A stretch of 64,000 bases of DNA, taken from the NCBI RefSeq assembly GCF_900107285.1, contig NZ_FNPK01000012.1, forward strand, positions 35,609 to 99,608, written 5' to 3'. How positions within the stretch are numbered: the first letter of the stretch is position 1; each line of letters begins with the position of its first letter. The notes below the pieces were generated by a model that saw only the letters and a program-made list of their open reading frames with translations, did not search any database and was not told the DNA's origin. The position numbers and the translations under genes were made by a program. This DNA is from Acinetobacter kyonggiensis (GTDB lineage Bacteria > Pseudomonadota > Gammaproteobacteria > Pseudomonadales > Moraxellaceae). This document shows positions 1 through 9,617 of this stretch, piece by piece.

Positions 1-818
1 AATTTTTTTTGAGAGACCACATGAAATATAATGGGCTTCTCTATTCCTGTTTTTAAATTTTCGAACGAATTGATACGCTCGATCCGAAAAATATTTTTTT
101 CTGGATACATGCAACCATCCATATCGAGTTGAATGTTGTCCAAGACAGGGGCATCCATATCAAAGTGATAGGCTTGGGAATGAGCCTGATTTGCAATGGT
201 TTTTTCATAAACACTTAAGAATGCCTGATTTAATTCAGGGTGTAAAAGAATTAAGGCGAGTTTTTGTAGAAAAACACGATCTTTTAAATCCTTTGCAGTT
301 ATTTTTCTGTTCGGTGCAATAAAAATATGAAATGCTTTCTTTTCATTGCGATCAATTAGTACATCAGTTGTGTATCTTTCAGCAAACAGTGCCGCACGTA
401 AAAAATAGGGGTGAGAGAAGAGAAGATCTCGTCCTAATACCAGTTTAGGTATTTGAATGGTCCACCCATCCAAAGCATCTTCAGGATTGTGATATTGGAA
501 ACTGAAGCAAGAACGATTTCGATATGTTGGATGAGTATTTACAGTTGGATTTTCTGCATTGGTCTCGTTCAAATTTCCCAAATTGATTTGAGTGAGCTTA
601 CGGTTGACTAGAGGTACTGGGTCAATTTGATTTAGCGGTGTTTTGTAGTGATATAAGAGGATGCTTTCAATTGGCATTGTAGTATCAAAATATCTATTAT
701 CAGGTGCATCACATAAAGTGGTATCGATATCAAAACGAGTTTCCCCACGATGAGTAATCTGCGTTGCATAATAGTAAATGTTTTCTTTTGGTACACAGGC
801 TAAAGGAAGAGTCCTCAC
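1..818 (-). CDS. tnsE: TnsE-like Tn7 target-selection protein (partial, 3' end outside window)
   Basis: About 272 codons are visible, reading from a GTG at 818 and leaving the window at base 1 with no stop. The start lies 5 bp after the tnsD stop, with a GGGG run a few bases upstream as a weak ribosome site. The segment GWTIQIPKLVLGRDLLFSH and the following stretch resemble the N-terminal half of Tn7 TnsE (YHIPQLELARSLFLINSYF region). In Tn7, TnsE directs transposition into replicating DNA and conjugal plasmids through the sliding clamp, as the alternative to TnsD. The clamp-binding C-terminus is not visible. Gene position and N-terminal similarity support the name; the function is inferred from the family. 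Confidence 0.75.
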   Translation of the reverse strand, partial: MRTLPLACVPKENIYYYATQITHRGETRFDIDTTLCDAPDNRYFDTTMPIESILLYHYKTPLNQIDPVPLVNRKLTQINLGNLNETNAENPTVNTHPTYRNRSCFSFQYHNPEDALDGWTIQIPKLVLGRDLLFSHPYFLRAALFAERYTTDVLIDRNEKKAFHIFIAPNRKITAKDLKDRVFLQKLALILLHPELNQAFLSVYEKTIANQAHSQAYHFDMDAPVLDNIQLDMDGCMYPEKNIFRIERINSFENLKTGIEKPIIFHVVSQKK

Positions 819-823
819 TATTT

Positions 824-2350
824 TTACCCCATTATATGATTAAAAAATCGACGTGCTTCTGGCGTTAAGCGTTCTGGGCTTAATCCGGATAGGCGTAAAA
901 AAATGCTCGGTGGATAGTACTTATTCTCAGTTTGTTGATGAATATAGGTCCGAGTAAGACGACGTATTTGATAACAGTCGACTGACTCAGCGTAACGCTC
1001 CAAAAATGTTTTGGTCAACGGCAGAAAATGCCAATTTTTCTCAATCAGGCTAACATGACCTAGTTGTTTGATCAATTTTTTTTTGGTCCATTGTGGTGAA
1101 TCTAAGTCTTCTAATAATTCATCACGTATCTTAATCAATTGTTTCATAAACTGACGATCCCGAACATTCCAATCGACACGTGGCTTGGGTGGGGAAAGTG
1201 GTGCCATGACAGCGGTTTGATTGATTTGTAACAGCCAGTCTTTATGATTACGATATAAACGTGCGTACAGTGCGCCATCATGTTTACGAGCTAGTTTGAC
1301 TGACATATCATGAATCAATTGTATCCATTTGAGTTGATCCTCCGACAATGTTTGATTGATCTCAGGTTTCACATTGACTGTGATGGTTTGTTCCTCTATA
1401 GCTGTGGTCGCCATATCAAGGTACTGTTGATATGTGTGAATTGGACTGTATTTGGGAGAAAGAGCCCTTATTAGGATCAAATGTTCGAGATATGAAAAAG
1501 CTTTTCGGTGTTTTCTGCAGATATTCTTGAGCCAGCAATTCTCAGACCGCAGATCACCTAAGTGATAGTATTGAAGAAAACTTTCCCCCCAATAATTGAC
1601 AACAAGTTGACGGACTTTTTCATAGTTGACATTTTTTTGACCTGATAGTAAATCCTTGTCTTTCAATAGGTTGAAATAGGCCTTCGATAAAATCGAAAAA
1701 TCTTGCACAGTGATGTAGGTTGAATGAGTGAGTAGCTCTTCGATTAGTTCTGCAAGCTCGATATGGTGATGTAAGTCCTGTGGATTAAATTCGAGCTGTG
1801 AAGAGTCCTTAAGAGCATTTAAATGAGCAACATAAAATTTTCGGTCTAGTCCATTGCAAGGGACAGAGCTTACAAAAAGAGGTTGTTGATGCCTTGTACA
1901 ATACTCGTATCCAGTAATCTGCCAGCTGCGTTTCCAGTAGACTTCACCATATTGCTCCATCTGTTCTTGCCAGCAGTGTGGACAGAACCGAAAAAAATTC
2001 ACAGATTTAATCCGCGACGCATTTTTTCCCAGTCTGGTATGCAGTGATTGAGTGCGCTCACTTCGTAGAGCTTGTACTGCATAATTCACAACGCTATCTG
2101 GTTGAAATGGCTGAAATAGGGGGAACAATGTATGATTTTGAATGAGACTATGCGCATCATAATGATCAGGTAAATAACTTGCCAATCTATCGAGATGAGT
2201 GGATAAATCATAGGTTGGCGTTAAGTTTCTGCTATTAAACAATTCTTCAGTGAGATATTTAGGACTGATAATGCCATTATGAACTGCATAACGTGCAATC
2301 ACGCTATAAATTAATTCGTTTGGATATGGTATTGGAAAGTTTGAGATCAT
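824..2350 (-). CDS. tnsD: TnsD/TniQ family attTn7 target-site selector
   Basis: This 508-residue TniQ-family protein opens with the typical PNELIYSVIARYAVHNG segment. A zinc-binding CxxC...CxxH element (CPHCWQEQ ... CTRH) lies near residues 120-155. In Tn7, TnsD binds the 3' end of glmS and recruits TnsC, placing insertions just downstream of that gene. That role fits here, because glmS lies directly beyond the element's tnsA side. It is the fourth gene of a minus-strand tnsABCDE operon, 24 bp after tnsC. The long C-terminal half, presumably the glmS-specific DNA-binding part, has no motif I recognise. Confidence 0.88.
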   Translation of the reverse strand: MISNFPIPYPNELIYSVIARYAVHNGIISPKYLTEELFNSRNLTPTYDLSTHLDRLASYLPDHYDAHSLIQNHTLFPLFQPFQPDSVVNYAVQALRSERTQSLHTRLGKNASRIKSVNFFRFCPHCWQEQMEQYGEVYWKRSWQITGYEYCTRHQQPLFVSSVPCNGLDRKFYVAHLNALKDSSQLEFNPQDLHHHIELAELIEELLTHSTYITVQDFSILSKAYFNLLKDKDLLSGQKNVNYEKVRQLVVNYWGESFLQYYHLGDLRSENCWLKNICRKHRKAFSYLEHLILIRALSPKYSPIHTYQQYLDMATTAIEEQTITVNVKPEINQTLSEDQLKWIQLIHDMSVKLARKHDGALYARLYRNHKDWLLQINQTAVMAPLSPPKPRVDWNVRDRQFMKQLIKIRDELLEDLDSPQWTKKKLIKQLGHVSLIEKNWHFLPLTKTFLERYAESVDCYQIRRLTRTYIHQQTENKYYPPSIFLRLSGLSPERLTPEARRFFNHIMG

Positions 2351-2374
2351 GATGCTTCATCCTCTCAGTTTTGT

Positions 2375-4057
2375 TTAATGTACATTCGGAGATATAGGAT
2401 TAAACAAATATTTAGATGATTTTAATAGCTCATACACATCTACTTCCTGTTCTTGTGCTTGACTGAAAAAATTTCGTAAATCATTCGCTTCAGTACTCTT
2501 CCATTCCTCTGCTTTCATCACTTTACGTGATGCTCTTGGCTTCTTTACTGGAGTCATAGTCTGATCTTGTCCAAGTTCATCTTCAGTGGAAGAGCTATCT
2601 AATATCTCTAAAATATGCTGGAGAAGTACCTGTAATTTTTCGTTTGGATATCGTTTTAATGTAGAAGTAACATACGGTTCTATTGTAGCAGCCGGGTGAC
2701 CCAAGGCTGTCAGCATACCAATGAGGGTAGAATAATGCGGTCCTAAATCTTTATGCTGTTTTTTCATTTTTAATTCAGATTTAAAGAGTTGTTTTTCAAC
2801 ATATTCTTTAATTTGAACTTGAGGGATAGTTAGGTCAGAATACCGTGCAATACGTGCGGGATTGCCTGAACGCAGTGCATCTAAAATGTCGTGGACTGGC
2901 TGTAATTGTTCTTCATAGACCTTTTTAAATAATTCTGAGGTGATTTTTTCTAGGCCGATGGTGATGGCGTGAATTTGTACCAGACAGAACAGCTTAACCA
3001 CTAGATCTGGAATACCCTGCGTATAATAATACCAAGTGTTTCTTAATTCATCGGTCAGTTCAGCTGGTTGTTGAACCCATTGATATTGCCACAGCTTGTT
3101 GGTAAAGGCATACCATTCAGAAATGATCATTTGATCAGGGTCGCCAGGATCTGGAATAGGCGCTTCATTGCGCATAGGTTCCCAGATTAAAGAGCCTAAT
3201 CCTGCACTGCGTCTAGCTGACCTTAAGTCTTCTTGCAGGATTTCATTGGCTTTAGGTGTCCCAATCATCACGATAGGAATCGATGCCACATTCACCAGCG
3301 TCACAAAGAAATTAAGAATGATCTCAGCCCCGCCAGATTTTTTTGTATTCAAATGCTGGATTTCATCAATGATTAAAAGTCCAATAGAATAATTATTTGC
3401 GATAATTTTCATCTGTTGCAGCATGGCATTCACATTTAAGCGGCTTCTGGTGAAACGATGCTCGAAGTTAGTATCTCCTAACGCTAAATCTACTGCTCTA
3501 AAAAAGTTTGAACATAAGTTTTTTAAAGAGCTGTCATGCGGGCAATCAATTTTAAGGAAAACAATTTGTTTTAATCCTAGCTCTTTATGCCCAATCACTT
3601 GTGGGTAATAACGCAAAATCTTGTTCATCGTCGTTGTTTTTCCGCTTCCTGAGCATCCTATAATTGACATGCTGGTCGCAGTTGATTCTGGAGGTGCATA
3701 GCGGTAAGAACTTTCATTCGATGGTTCAAGTTGTTGAAAAGCGGCGTGCAAATGCCTTTGTCTATCACCATTATTGATGTTTCTACTCACGTAACCTTGC
3801 CGGATCATGATAGAAATTTTTTGTTCCAGTGATAGATGTTTGGTCAGTGGTTGAAAAAAATCATGAGGCAGCTGAGCAATCAGATGGATTCTTTCTGGTT
3901 GGGGTAAAAAACGCTGCTCTGGAATAAATTTCAGTTTTCCTCGTAGGTGTTTAATGACTGACTTCGTATCAAGGATAGGCGGTAATTTAGTAATTAGAGG
4001 ATTATCCCCATAGATGTCTTGTATCGATGTATTAACTACTATTTCATTATTATTCAT
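2375..4057 (-). CDS. tnsC: TnsC AAA+ ATPase transposition regulator
   Basis: The protein has 560 residues with a Walker A motif GCSGSGKTTTMNK near residue 132 and a Walker B LLIIDEIQHL near residue 224. These are hallmarks of the TnsC/TniB AAA+ family. TnsC forms an ATP-dependent platform on target DNA, links the TnsD or TnsE selector to the TnsAB transposase, and mediates target immunity. The length matches Tn7 TnsC (about 555 residues). Its start overlaps the tnsB stop (ATGA), indicating translational coupling. Confidence 0.92.
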   Translation of the reverse strand: MNNNEIVVNTSIQDIYGDNPLITKLPPILDTKSVIKHLRGKLKFIPEQRFLPQPERIHLIAQLPHDFFQPLTKHLSLEQKISIMIRQGYVSRNINNGDRQRHLHAAFQQLEPSNESSYRYAPPESTATSMSIIGCSGSGKTTTMNKILRYYPQVIGHKELGLKQIVFLKIDCPHDSSLKNLCSNFFRAVDLALGDTNFEHRFTRSRLNVNAMLQQMKIIANNYSIGLLIIDEIQHLNTKKSGGAEIILNFFVTLVNVASIPIVMIGTPKANEILQEDLRSARRSAGLGSLIWEPMRNEAPIPDPGDPDQMIISEWYAFTNKLWQYQWVQQPAELTDELRNTWYYYTQGIPDLVVKLFCLVQIHAITIGLEKITSELFKKVYEEQLQPVHDILDALRSGNPARIARYSDLTIPQVQIKEYVEKQLFKSELKMKKQHKDLGPHYSTLIGMLTALGHPAATIEPYVTSTLKRYPNEKLQVLLQHILEILDSSSTEDELGQDQTMTPVKKPRASRKVMKAEEWKSTEANDLRNFFSQAQEQEVDVYELLKSSKYLFNPISPNVH

Positions 4058-6174
4058 TCTTCATCGTCCTCTTCAAATAATTGTCTCATTAAGTCTGGTT
4101 GACTGGTCAAATCCAGATTGCTGCTGTCAGATTGGGATATTTGAGAATTGTCTTGGTTGGGATGGATAGTCCGGATAGAATTGCTGGGTCTGTTCTGGAG
4201 ATGTTCCGCACGTTCCACTTGGATAGCTTCTTGTTTATTCTGACGGATATCCCGAGTACGTTGTGCTTTAGAAAGTTGATGAACTCCTACTTGAGCCTGC
4301 CGACTCTGTGCTGCATGAATGATTTTGTCAGTAAAATCCTGCAACTCACTGATGGCTACAGACTTTAGTTGCGAATGCTGTTTTTCAACAGTTTTGATTG
4401 CTTTTTGAATTTGTTCAGCTTCCCACCAGGTCAGATGCTGATATTGACGTGATGCATCACTTAAGTGGGCTTCCCAGTATTCCAATTTATTTTCATCAAA
4501 AAAAACATAAATGGTATTTACTGAGTATGGGTCAAAACCAATCCGCAACTTTTTCGGGCGGGATTTGGTCGTGTTACGAATAAACCAGCCTTGTTGATGC
4601 ATTTCCAGACATTGATAGACTAATCCTTTGACTTTAAGTCCTTTGTCACTTAATGAGGCATCGATCCTAGGTAGCAAGCCAACATATAGTGATTTGTTAT
4701 CCACTTGTCTCAACATCCCCGTACGGTGCTGTAGGCCCCACTGCCAGAGTTTAAGGGGTATAGAAGGCAGATCAGTCGGCATATCAGCACTGCGATCATA
4801 TTTCGTCAAAACATCAAAATTATTGCGTAATAAGATGCAGCTTAATATGATTTTTCTGAACTCTTCCAAAGTCAGACAAGCTTCTAGCCGATAATCATGT
4901 CCGCCTTTCTTTTTTTCCTTGAATCCAGAAACAACACCGATATTATCGTAGGATTTAAAGCGTGACTGAATAATTCCGAAAGCCCTCTCCACAATACCTT
5001 TAGCATCGCTTCGATACGGTGGCGCATTTTCAATTCGAACCGAAAAGTTTTTTTCAAGAAGTTCAATTTGATAGCCAATTAGTTCACCGCGGTCTGCAAG
5101 TATGGCGCTAGGTAAACCATAAATAGGCCAGTCTTCCGGTTGTATTTGCAAGCCGTAACTCTGACAGAATTTCACTTTATCTTGGATTGCGACGCTGAGG
5201 CATTGTATGGCTGTGTTAAATGAACTGTTTTCCATACCGACATAAAGCCCAGTAATCATCCGGCTGAATACATCGATAACAATATATACGGTAGGTCTAC
5301 CAATAATCTGTGATGGATCTCGTGATGATACAAGGTAGATATCCGCAATTGTTGAATCTATCTCATAACGTGCACCAGGACCATTTGCTTGCTTGGTTGC
5401 TGTTGAAGTCAGAGGTTTGTGATCTTTCAGTGTTTTCTGATTCGTCAGAATTTCCTTGGAATTGTTCTTATTTCTGTATCGCGTATTATAAAAATAATAG
5501 AATTGAGCATACGTTGGAATATCTGCGGCTTGCACTTGATGAAAGTGCTTAGAAAATGAATTTTTAAACCGAAGATAAGTTTCGTTAATGGATTGTTTTT
5601 TGACGGGTAATAAATACTCTTCGATGGCTTTCTTAAAATACAATTCAACCTGTTCAGTGACATTCTTACCTTCACTCGATTCATAGATGCGTGGTCTACC
5701 AATCTTTTTATTACCTATAACTCTTTTTTGGCCTTTTCCACCTGAGTTTTCATAGTCTGGTACCAAAGCATTTATAGTTTGACCACGCTGCCAGTAACGT
5801 CTCAGGAGTCGTAAAATTTTATTAATTGATACCTCTTTTTCCAGATGTATAGTTTTTATTCTTGCTGTTCTAATTTTTGCATTGATAAGAACGTGTTCAT
5901 CATTAATTAGATCTTGAATAATCGAAAAGTTTTCATCTCTTTTTTTGAGTTGAATAGAATCTTCACTCAAGTTTAATCGTTTTAAGTATTCATAAGGATC
6001 TTGTGCTGGTATTAGGCTTTGATCATCTGAGAGAGTTTGAATTTCCTTGGACAAAATGAGTTCAGGGAATGCATTTTTATTATCAATAGCAATCCATACC
6101 GTATATTGAGGTAGGAATTTGAGTATTCGGTATTGTGTTGAATTCAAGATGTAAACTGAATTAATTAGTTGCAT
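4054..6174 (-). CDS. tnsB: TnsB DDE transposase subunit
   Basis: This RNase H-fold DDE transposase binds the transposon ends and joins the 3' ends to the target. Catalytic residues can be placed in YEIDSTIADIYL (D, about residue 273 from this start), ILADRGEL (D, about 359) and SDAKGIVERAF (E, about 394), with spacings like those of Tn7 TnsB. I chose the ATG at 6174 because MQLINSVYILNSTQYRIL aligns with the N-terminus of Tn7 TnsB. An upstream in-frame ATG at 6210 would add 12 residues. The gene overlaps the tnsA end by 14 bp and couples to tnsC. Confidence 0.93.
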   Translation of the reverse strand: MQLINSVYILNSTQYRILKFLPQYTVWIAIDNKNAFPELILSKEIQTLSDDQSLIPAQDPYEYLKRLNLSEDSIQLKKRDENFSIIQDLINDEHVLINAKIRTARIKTIHLEKEVSINKILRLLRRYWQRGQTINALVPDYENSGGKGQKRVIGNKKIGRPRIYESSEGKNVTEQVELYFKKAIEEYLLPVKKQSINETYLRFKNSFSKHFHQVQAADIPTYAQFYYFYNTRYRNKNNSKEILTNQKTLKDHKPLTSTATKQANGPGARYEIDSTIADIYLVSSRDPSQIIGRPTVYIVIDVFSRMITGLYVGMENSSFNTAIQCLSVAIQDKVKFCQSYGLQIQPEDWPIYGLPSAILADRGELIGYQIELLEKNFSVRIENAPPYRSDAKGIVERAFGIIQSRFKSYDNIGVVSGFKEKKKGGHDYRLEACLTLEEFRKIILSCILLRNNFDVLTKYDRSADMPTDLPSIPLKLWQWGLQHRTGMLRQVDNKSLYVGLLPRIDASLSDKGLKVKGLVYQCLEMHQQGWFIRNTTKSRPKKLRIGFDPYSVNTIYVFFDENKLEYWEAHLSDASRQYQHLTWWEAEQIQKAIKTVEKQHSQLKSVAISELQDFTDKIIHAAQSRQAQVGVHQLSKAQRTRDIRQNKQEAIQVERAEHLQNRPSNSIRTIHPNQDNSQISQSDSSNLDLTSQPDLMRQLFEEDDEE

Positions 6175-6964
6175 GGATTGTATTCTCATTCTGGAGCAAA
6201 TTACTTGCATGAATATCAGAGAGTTTAAGCTCCAAGTATGAAATTTCTAGATTAAATTGCAGTATTCGCAGTGCAAATAGTTTTCTAAACAATGCGAGCG
6301 TCGTTCCGATACCCATTTTTTGAGTTTGGTCAGTATGGTTACAGAAGAGGATCAATGTGCTTTGAGGATATTGGCTAATTTCTTCCATAAAATAAATTGC
6401 TTGATCAATCATATGATTTGTTATTTCAAGATCATTTTTTTCTACATACAGCCATTTAATGTTCTCTAGTACCGTAGCAGGAATGTCTTTTTCAGTAATC
6501 AATTTGAAAGGCGTATTGTGCTCTTCTTCCCAGTAGCGACGTTTAATTTCTAATGACTCAATAATATGAGCTTTATTCAGATCTTTGCTGTAAAGAGTGT
6601 CAAGTGCTATAGGAAACTTGCCAAAATCAACTAAAAAATCTGAAGATAGGGTAAACGGTATATAATCAACCGATACCTTGTTCATCCGATAACGAGAACA
6701 GATAGAGTTAAGATCATAGATATCTAAAGGATAATGTTCGCGAATATCTGTAACTTTCTGATTCCAATCAAGTAGTAAAAAAGTGGATAGCTCTAGATCA
6801 GAAAATAAGTGATGAAGACGTTTACTGACACGGCCTTGTACTCTGTGAGAGCGACCAATTGAACTGAAGTTTTGAACAGTTTTACAAGGTTTATAATCGC
6901 GTCCATGGCCTTGGCCATACCCTTCCGTTACTAATTCTTCATAGTTTTTTATAATTTTTGCCAT
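6161..6964 (-). CDS. tnsA: TnsA endonuclease subunit of the Tn7-like transposase
   Basis: TnsA cuts the 5' transposon ends and makes Tn7 a cut-and-paste element. The N-terminus (GQGHGRDYKPCKTVQNFSS) and the segments SDLELSTF and SSDFLVDF align with Tn7 TnsA, giving E58 and D109 as equivalents of catalytic E63 and D114. Where Tn7 has AIQVK (Q130, K132), this protein reads ALDTL, so D122 replaces Q130 and L124 stands in place of the catalytic lysine; K127 is the nearest lysine. The ATG at 6964 is preferred because it matches the family start and follows an AGGGG site; the frame stays open to 7108. First gene of the tns operon. Confidence 0.9.
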   Translation of the reverse strand: MAKIIKNYEELVTEGYGQGHGRDYKPCKTVQNFSSIGRSHRVQGRVSKRLHHLFSDLELSTFLLLDWNQKVTDIREHYPLDIYDLNSICSRYRMNKVSVDYIPFTLSSDFLVDFGKFPIALDTLYSKDLNKAHIIESLEIKRRYWEEEHNTPFKLITEKDIPATVLENIKWLYVEKNDLEITNHMIDQAIYFMEEISQYPQSTLILFCNHTDQTQKMGIGTTLALFRKLFALRILQFNLEISYLELKLSDIHASNLLQNENTIHATN

Positions 6965-7766
6965 ACAGAAGACCCCTGTGGGTTTTGGTTGATAATTAAT
7001 CGTATCTGAAGGGGGGTAACTTTGTATTTGGCAAAAAGATACAAACTTAAATACATTTATACACAAACAAAATTTTATGATTTTAATTATATTATTTATA
7101 TAATTCAATAACTTAAGTTTTAATTGGGTATTTTAATACTCAATTAATGGACTTGGGAAACATTATTGATAGGCTAAATCATCCACCACACGTCTTAGTG
7201 AGCATAGTTCCTTCTTAATCTAATTATACTTTTATGACTAAATACTGTGCCTAATTATGGGAATTTAATTAAGTTTGTTTAATTTTTTATCCTAAGTTAT
7301 TGATATTTTGAATTCATTATTTTTTAATTTTAAAATTAAGTTTGTATGTAAATTTTATATATTAAATTATGAGCAAAATTAAGTTTGTTTGCAGATTTCC
7401 ATCATTTGAAAACACGATTTTTTGCTCAGAAAGGCAAAGATCAACTTAAATAAGAATGATATTTTCAAGGGAAATTTAAAAAACTGATACTTTTTGAATG
7501 TTAAATAAGAGTTTTATATAGATATATATTATTGAATATATTGTATTTTTAATAAAAACTTTGTTTTTGTAGCATGGGGGTAATTTAGATTGTTTTATAT
7601 TAAAAAACCTTTAGATCTGGCAGAGAACTACCATACCTAAAGGGTTAGATTTGCTGTTTTCTTATTTTATCAATATACAAAATAAAATAATTAAATCTAA
7701 ACTTAATTATTTGATACAAACTTAATTATACGAACACAACATTTAAACTGACCTTTTGATCCGAAG
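6965..7766. mobile_element. Gene-free Tn7-like right end and attTn7 junction
   Basis: This AT-rich stretch lies between tnsA and the 3' end of glmS. TnsB-site-like elements with core ACAAACTTAAT or AAACTTAATTAT occur at 7041, 7699-7710 and 7716-7729. The inverse core ATTAAGTTTGT occurs near 7268, 7334 and 7377. The outer element end is most likely the ACA at 7736-7738, which puts the joint about 26 bp beyond the glmS stop, as for Tn7. A second TGT, at 7246, begins the inverted set. The exact end and the 5-bp target duplication could not be confirmed by eye because the left end is outside the window. Confidence 0.6.
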
Positions 7767-9605
7767 TTATTCTACAGTGACTGATTTTGCCAGATTACGC
7801 GGCTGGTCAACATCAGTACCACGCAGTACAGCCACATGGTAAGACAGCAATTGAACGGGGATGCTGTAAACAATCGGCGCAAGAATAGGGCTGATACTCG
7901 GAATATGAACCACGTGTTGACGGTCTTTTCCTTTAATACCACTGTTTTCATCGGCAAAGACAAATAGCTCTCCGCCTCGGGCTTGGACTTCTTCCATATT
8001 CGATTTCAGCTTATCCAGCATGTCATCTTGCGGTGCAAGAATGACCACAGGCATATCATTATCGACCAGTGCAAGCGGCCCATGTTTGAGTTCACCTGCT
8101 GCATAGCCTTCAGCATGAATATAAGAAATCTCTTTCAGCTTTAATGCACCTTCAAGCGCAATCGGGAATTCTGTGCCACGACCTAGGAATAGGCAATGTT
8201 GTTTTTCAACAAACAATTCAGACAAACGTAAAATATCTTTATTTTGCTGCAAGGTATCTAAAATAACTTTTGGCGTATGCCATAGATCAGTAATGATGGT
8301 CGTCATTTTTTCAACAGCAATACTTTGCTTCACTTGACCAATTTTTAAAACCAACAGCATTAGTGCGGCAAGCTGCGTGGTAAATGCTTTGGTTGAGGCT
8401 ACCCCAATTTCAGGTCCAGCCAAAGTCAGTAAACTATGTTTGGTTTCACGCACCATTGAAGAGGTGGCTACATTACAAATGGTCATGGTGACAATGTTTA
8501 AATTTTTTGCCAGCGCACGTTGTTGGGTATCACGCAGCGCGGCTAAAGTATCGGCAGTTTCACCTGATTGAGAAATACAGATATACAGGGTGTGATTGAC
8601 AATGACCGGTGTGCGATAGCGGAATTCACTGGCAATTTCCACCTGACAAGGTAAATCAATCAGTTGTTCAAACCAATATTTTGCAATCATCCCTGCATGG
8701 TAGCTAGTACCACAGGCAATGATTTGTATTTGTTGAATGCTTTTAAAATCGGCAACTGCTTCGGCTAAGAAATCGGCACGTAATGCATTGCTATTGAGCG
8801 CTTGGGAAATGGTTTGTTGAATTGCTTCGGGTTGCTCATAAATTTCTTTGAGCATGTAATGTTTATATTCGCCTTTAGATACCGTACTCACGGTTGCATC
8901 TAATTCTTTCACAGGACGCTGAACCAATTGACCTTCAACAAAGACTTCAATGCTGCTACGGGTTAAGCGTGCGATATCACCTTCTTCGAGGTAAATAAAA
9001 CGATTCGTGATCGGCAATAAAGCCAATTGGTCAGAGCTAATAAAGTTTTCGCCAATACCCACACCAATCACCAGTGGCGAGCCTTCACGAACCGTGATCA
9101 ATTCATCTGGATGATCTGTATGCACGATTCCGAGTGCATAAGCCCCTTTAAGTTGTGGAACCACTTGTTGCACAGCGGTTAAAAGACTAGACGTCGATTT
9201 TAGGGCATCATTGATTAAATGCGCGACAACTTCAGTATCCGTTTGCGAGGTGAAAACATAACCGAGGGACTCAAGATTATCTTTGAGTTCTTGATAGTTC
9301 TCAATGATACCGTTATGTACTACTGCAACTGTACCCGAAATATGCGGATGGGCATTATTTTCAGTCGGTTTGCCATGTGTTGCCCAACGTGTATGGGCAA
9401 TGCCTAATGAACCTTCGATATTTGCTTCATTGACTGCGTGTTCTAAATTGACCACTTTACCGACACGACGTTCGCGTAAAACTTGGCCTTGATTAATCAG
9501 CGCAACACCTGCTGAATCATAGCCACGGTATTCAAGGCGTTTAAGACCTTCAATTAAAATATTGATAATATTACGTTCAGCAACGCCACCAACAATTCCG
9601 CACAT
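7767..9605 (-). CDS. glmS: Glutamine-fructose-6-phosphate aminotransferase (isomerizing)
   Basis: GlmS makes glucosamine-6-phosphate from fructose-6-phosphate and glutamine, the first step of UDP-GlcNAc synthesis. The 612-residue protein has the usual length. It begins MCGIVGG, leaving Cys2 as the N-terminal amidotransferase nucleophile. Two SIS domains follow (for example ACGTSYHAGMIAKYW and FLGRGTEFPIALEGALKLKE), and the end is the conserved LAKSVTVE. Last gene of the operon, 12 bp after glmU. Its 3' coding end is the expected TnsD recognition site for the Tn7-like element next door. No glmS ribozyme is expected in this lineage and none was seen. Confidence 0.97.
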   Translation of the reverse strand: MCGIVGGVAERNIINILIEGLKRLEYRGYDSAGVALINQGQVLRERRVGKVVNLEHAVNEANIEGSLGIAHTRWATHGKPTENNAHPHISGTVAVVHNGIIENYQELKDNLESLGYVFTSQTDTEVVAHLINDALKSTSSLLTAVQQVVPQLKGAYALGIVHTDHPDELITVREGSPLVIGVGIGENFISSDQLALLPITNRFIYLEEGDIARLTRSSIEVFVEGQLVQRPVKELDATVSTVSKGEYKHYMLKEIYEQPEAIQQTISQALNSNALRADFLAEAVADFKSIQQIQIIACGTSYHAGMIAKYWFEQLIDLPCQVEIASEFRYRTPVIVNHTLYICISQSGETADTLAALRDTQQRALAKNLNIVTMTICNVATSSMVRETKHSLLTLAGPEIGVASTKAFTTQLAALMLLVLKIGQVKQSIAVEKMTTIITDLWHTPKVILDTLQQNKDILRLSELFVEKQHCLFLGRGTEFPIALEGALKLKEISYIHAEGYAAGELKHGPLALVDNDMPVVILAPQDDMLDKLKSNMEEVQARGGELFVFADENSGIKGKDRQHVVHIPSISPILAPIVYSIPVQLLSYHVAVLRGTDVDQPRNLAKSVTVE

Positions 9606-9617
9606 ATTTAAATCCTC

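Noticed and set aside
6965..7108. N-terminal extension of TnsA to 7108
   Set aside because: The extra 48 residues are not found in Tn7 TnsA and overlap a TnsB-site-like repeat; the ATG at 6964 has a ribosome site and matches the family start.
7245..7743. Five-bp target duplication proving a mini-element next to glmS
   Set aside because: The bases flanking the proposed ends (AATAC and ACATT) do not match, so the mini-element remains only a hypothesis.
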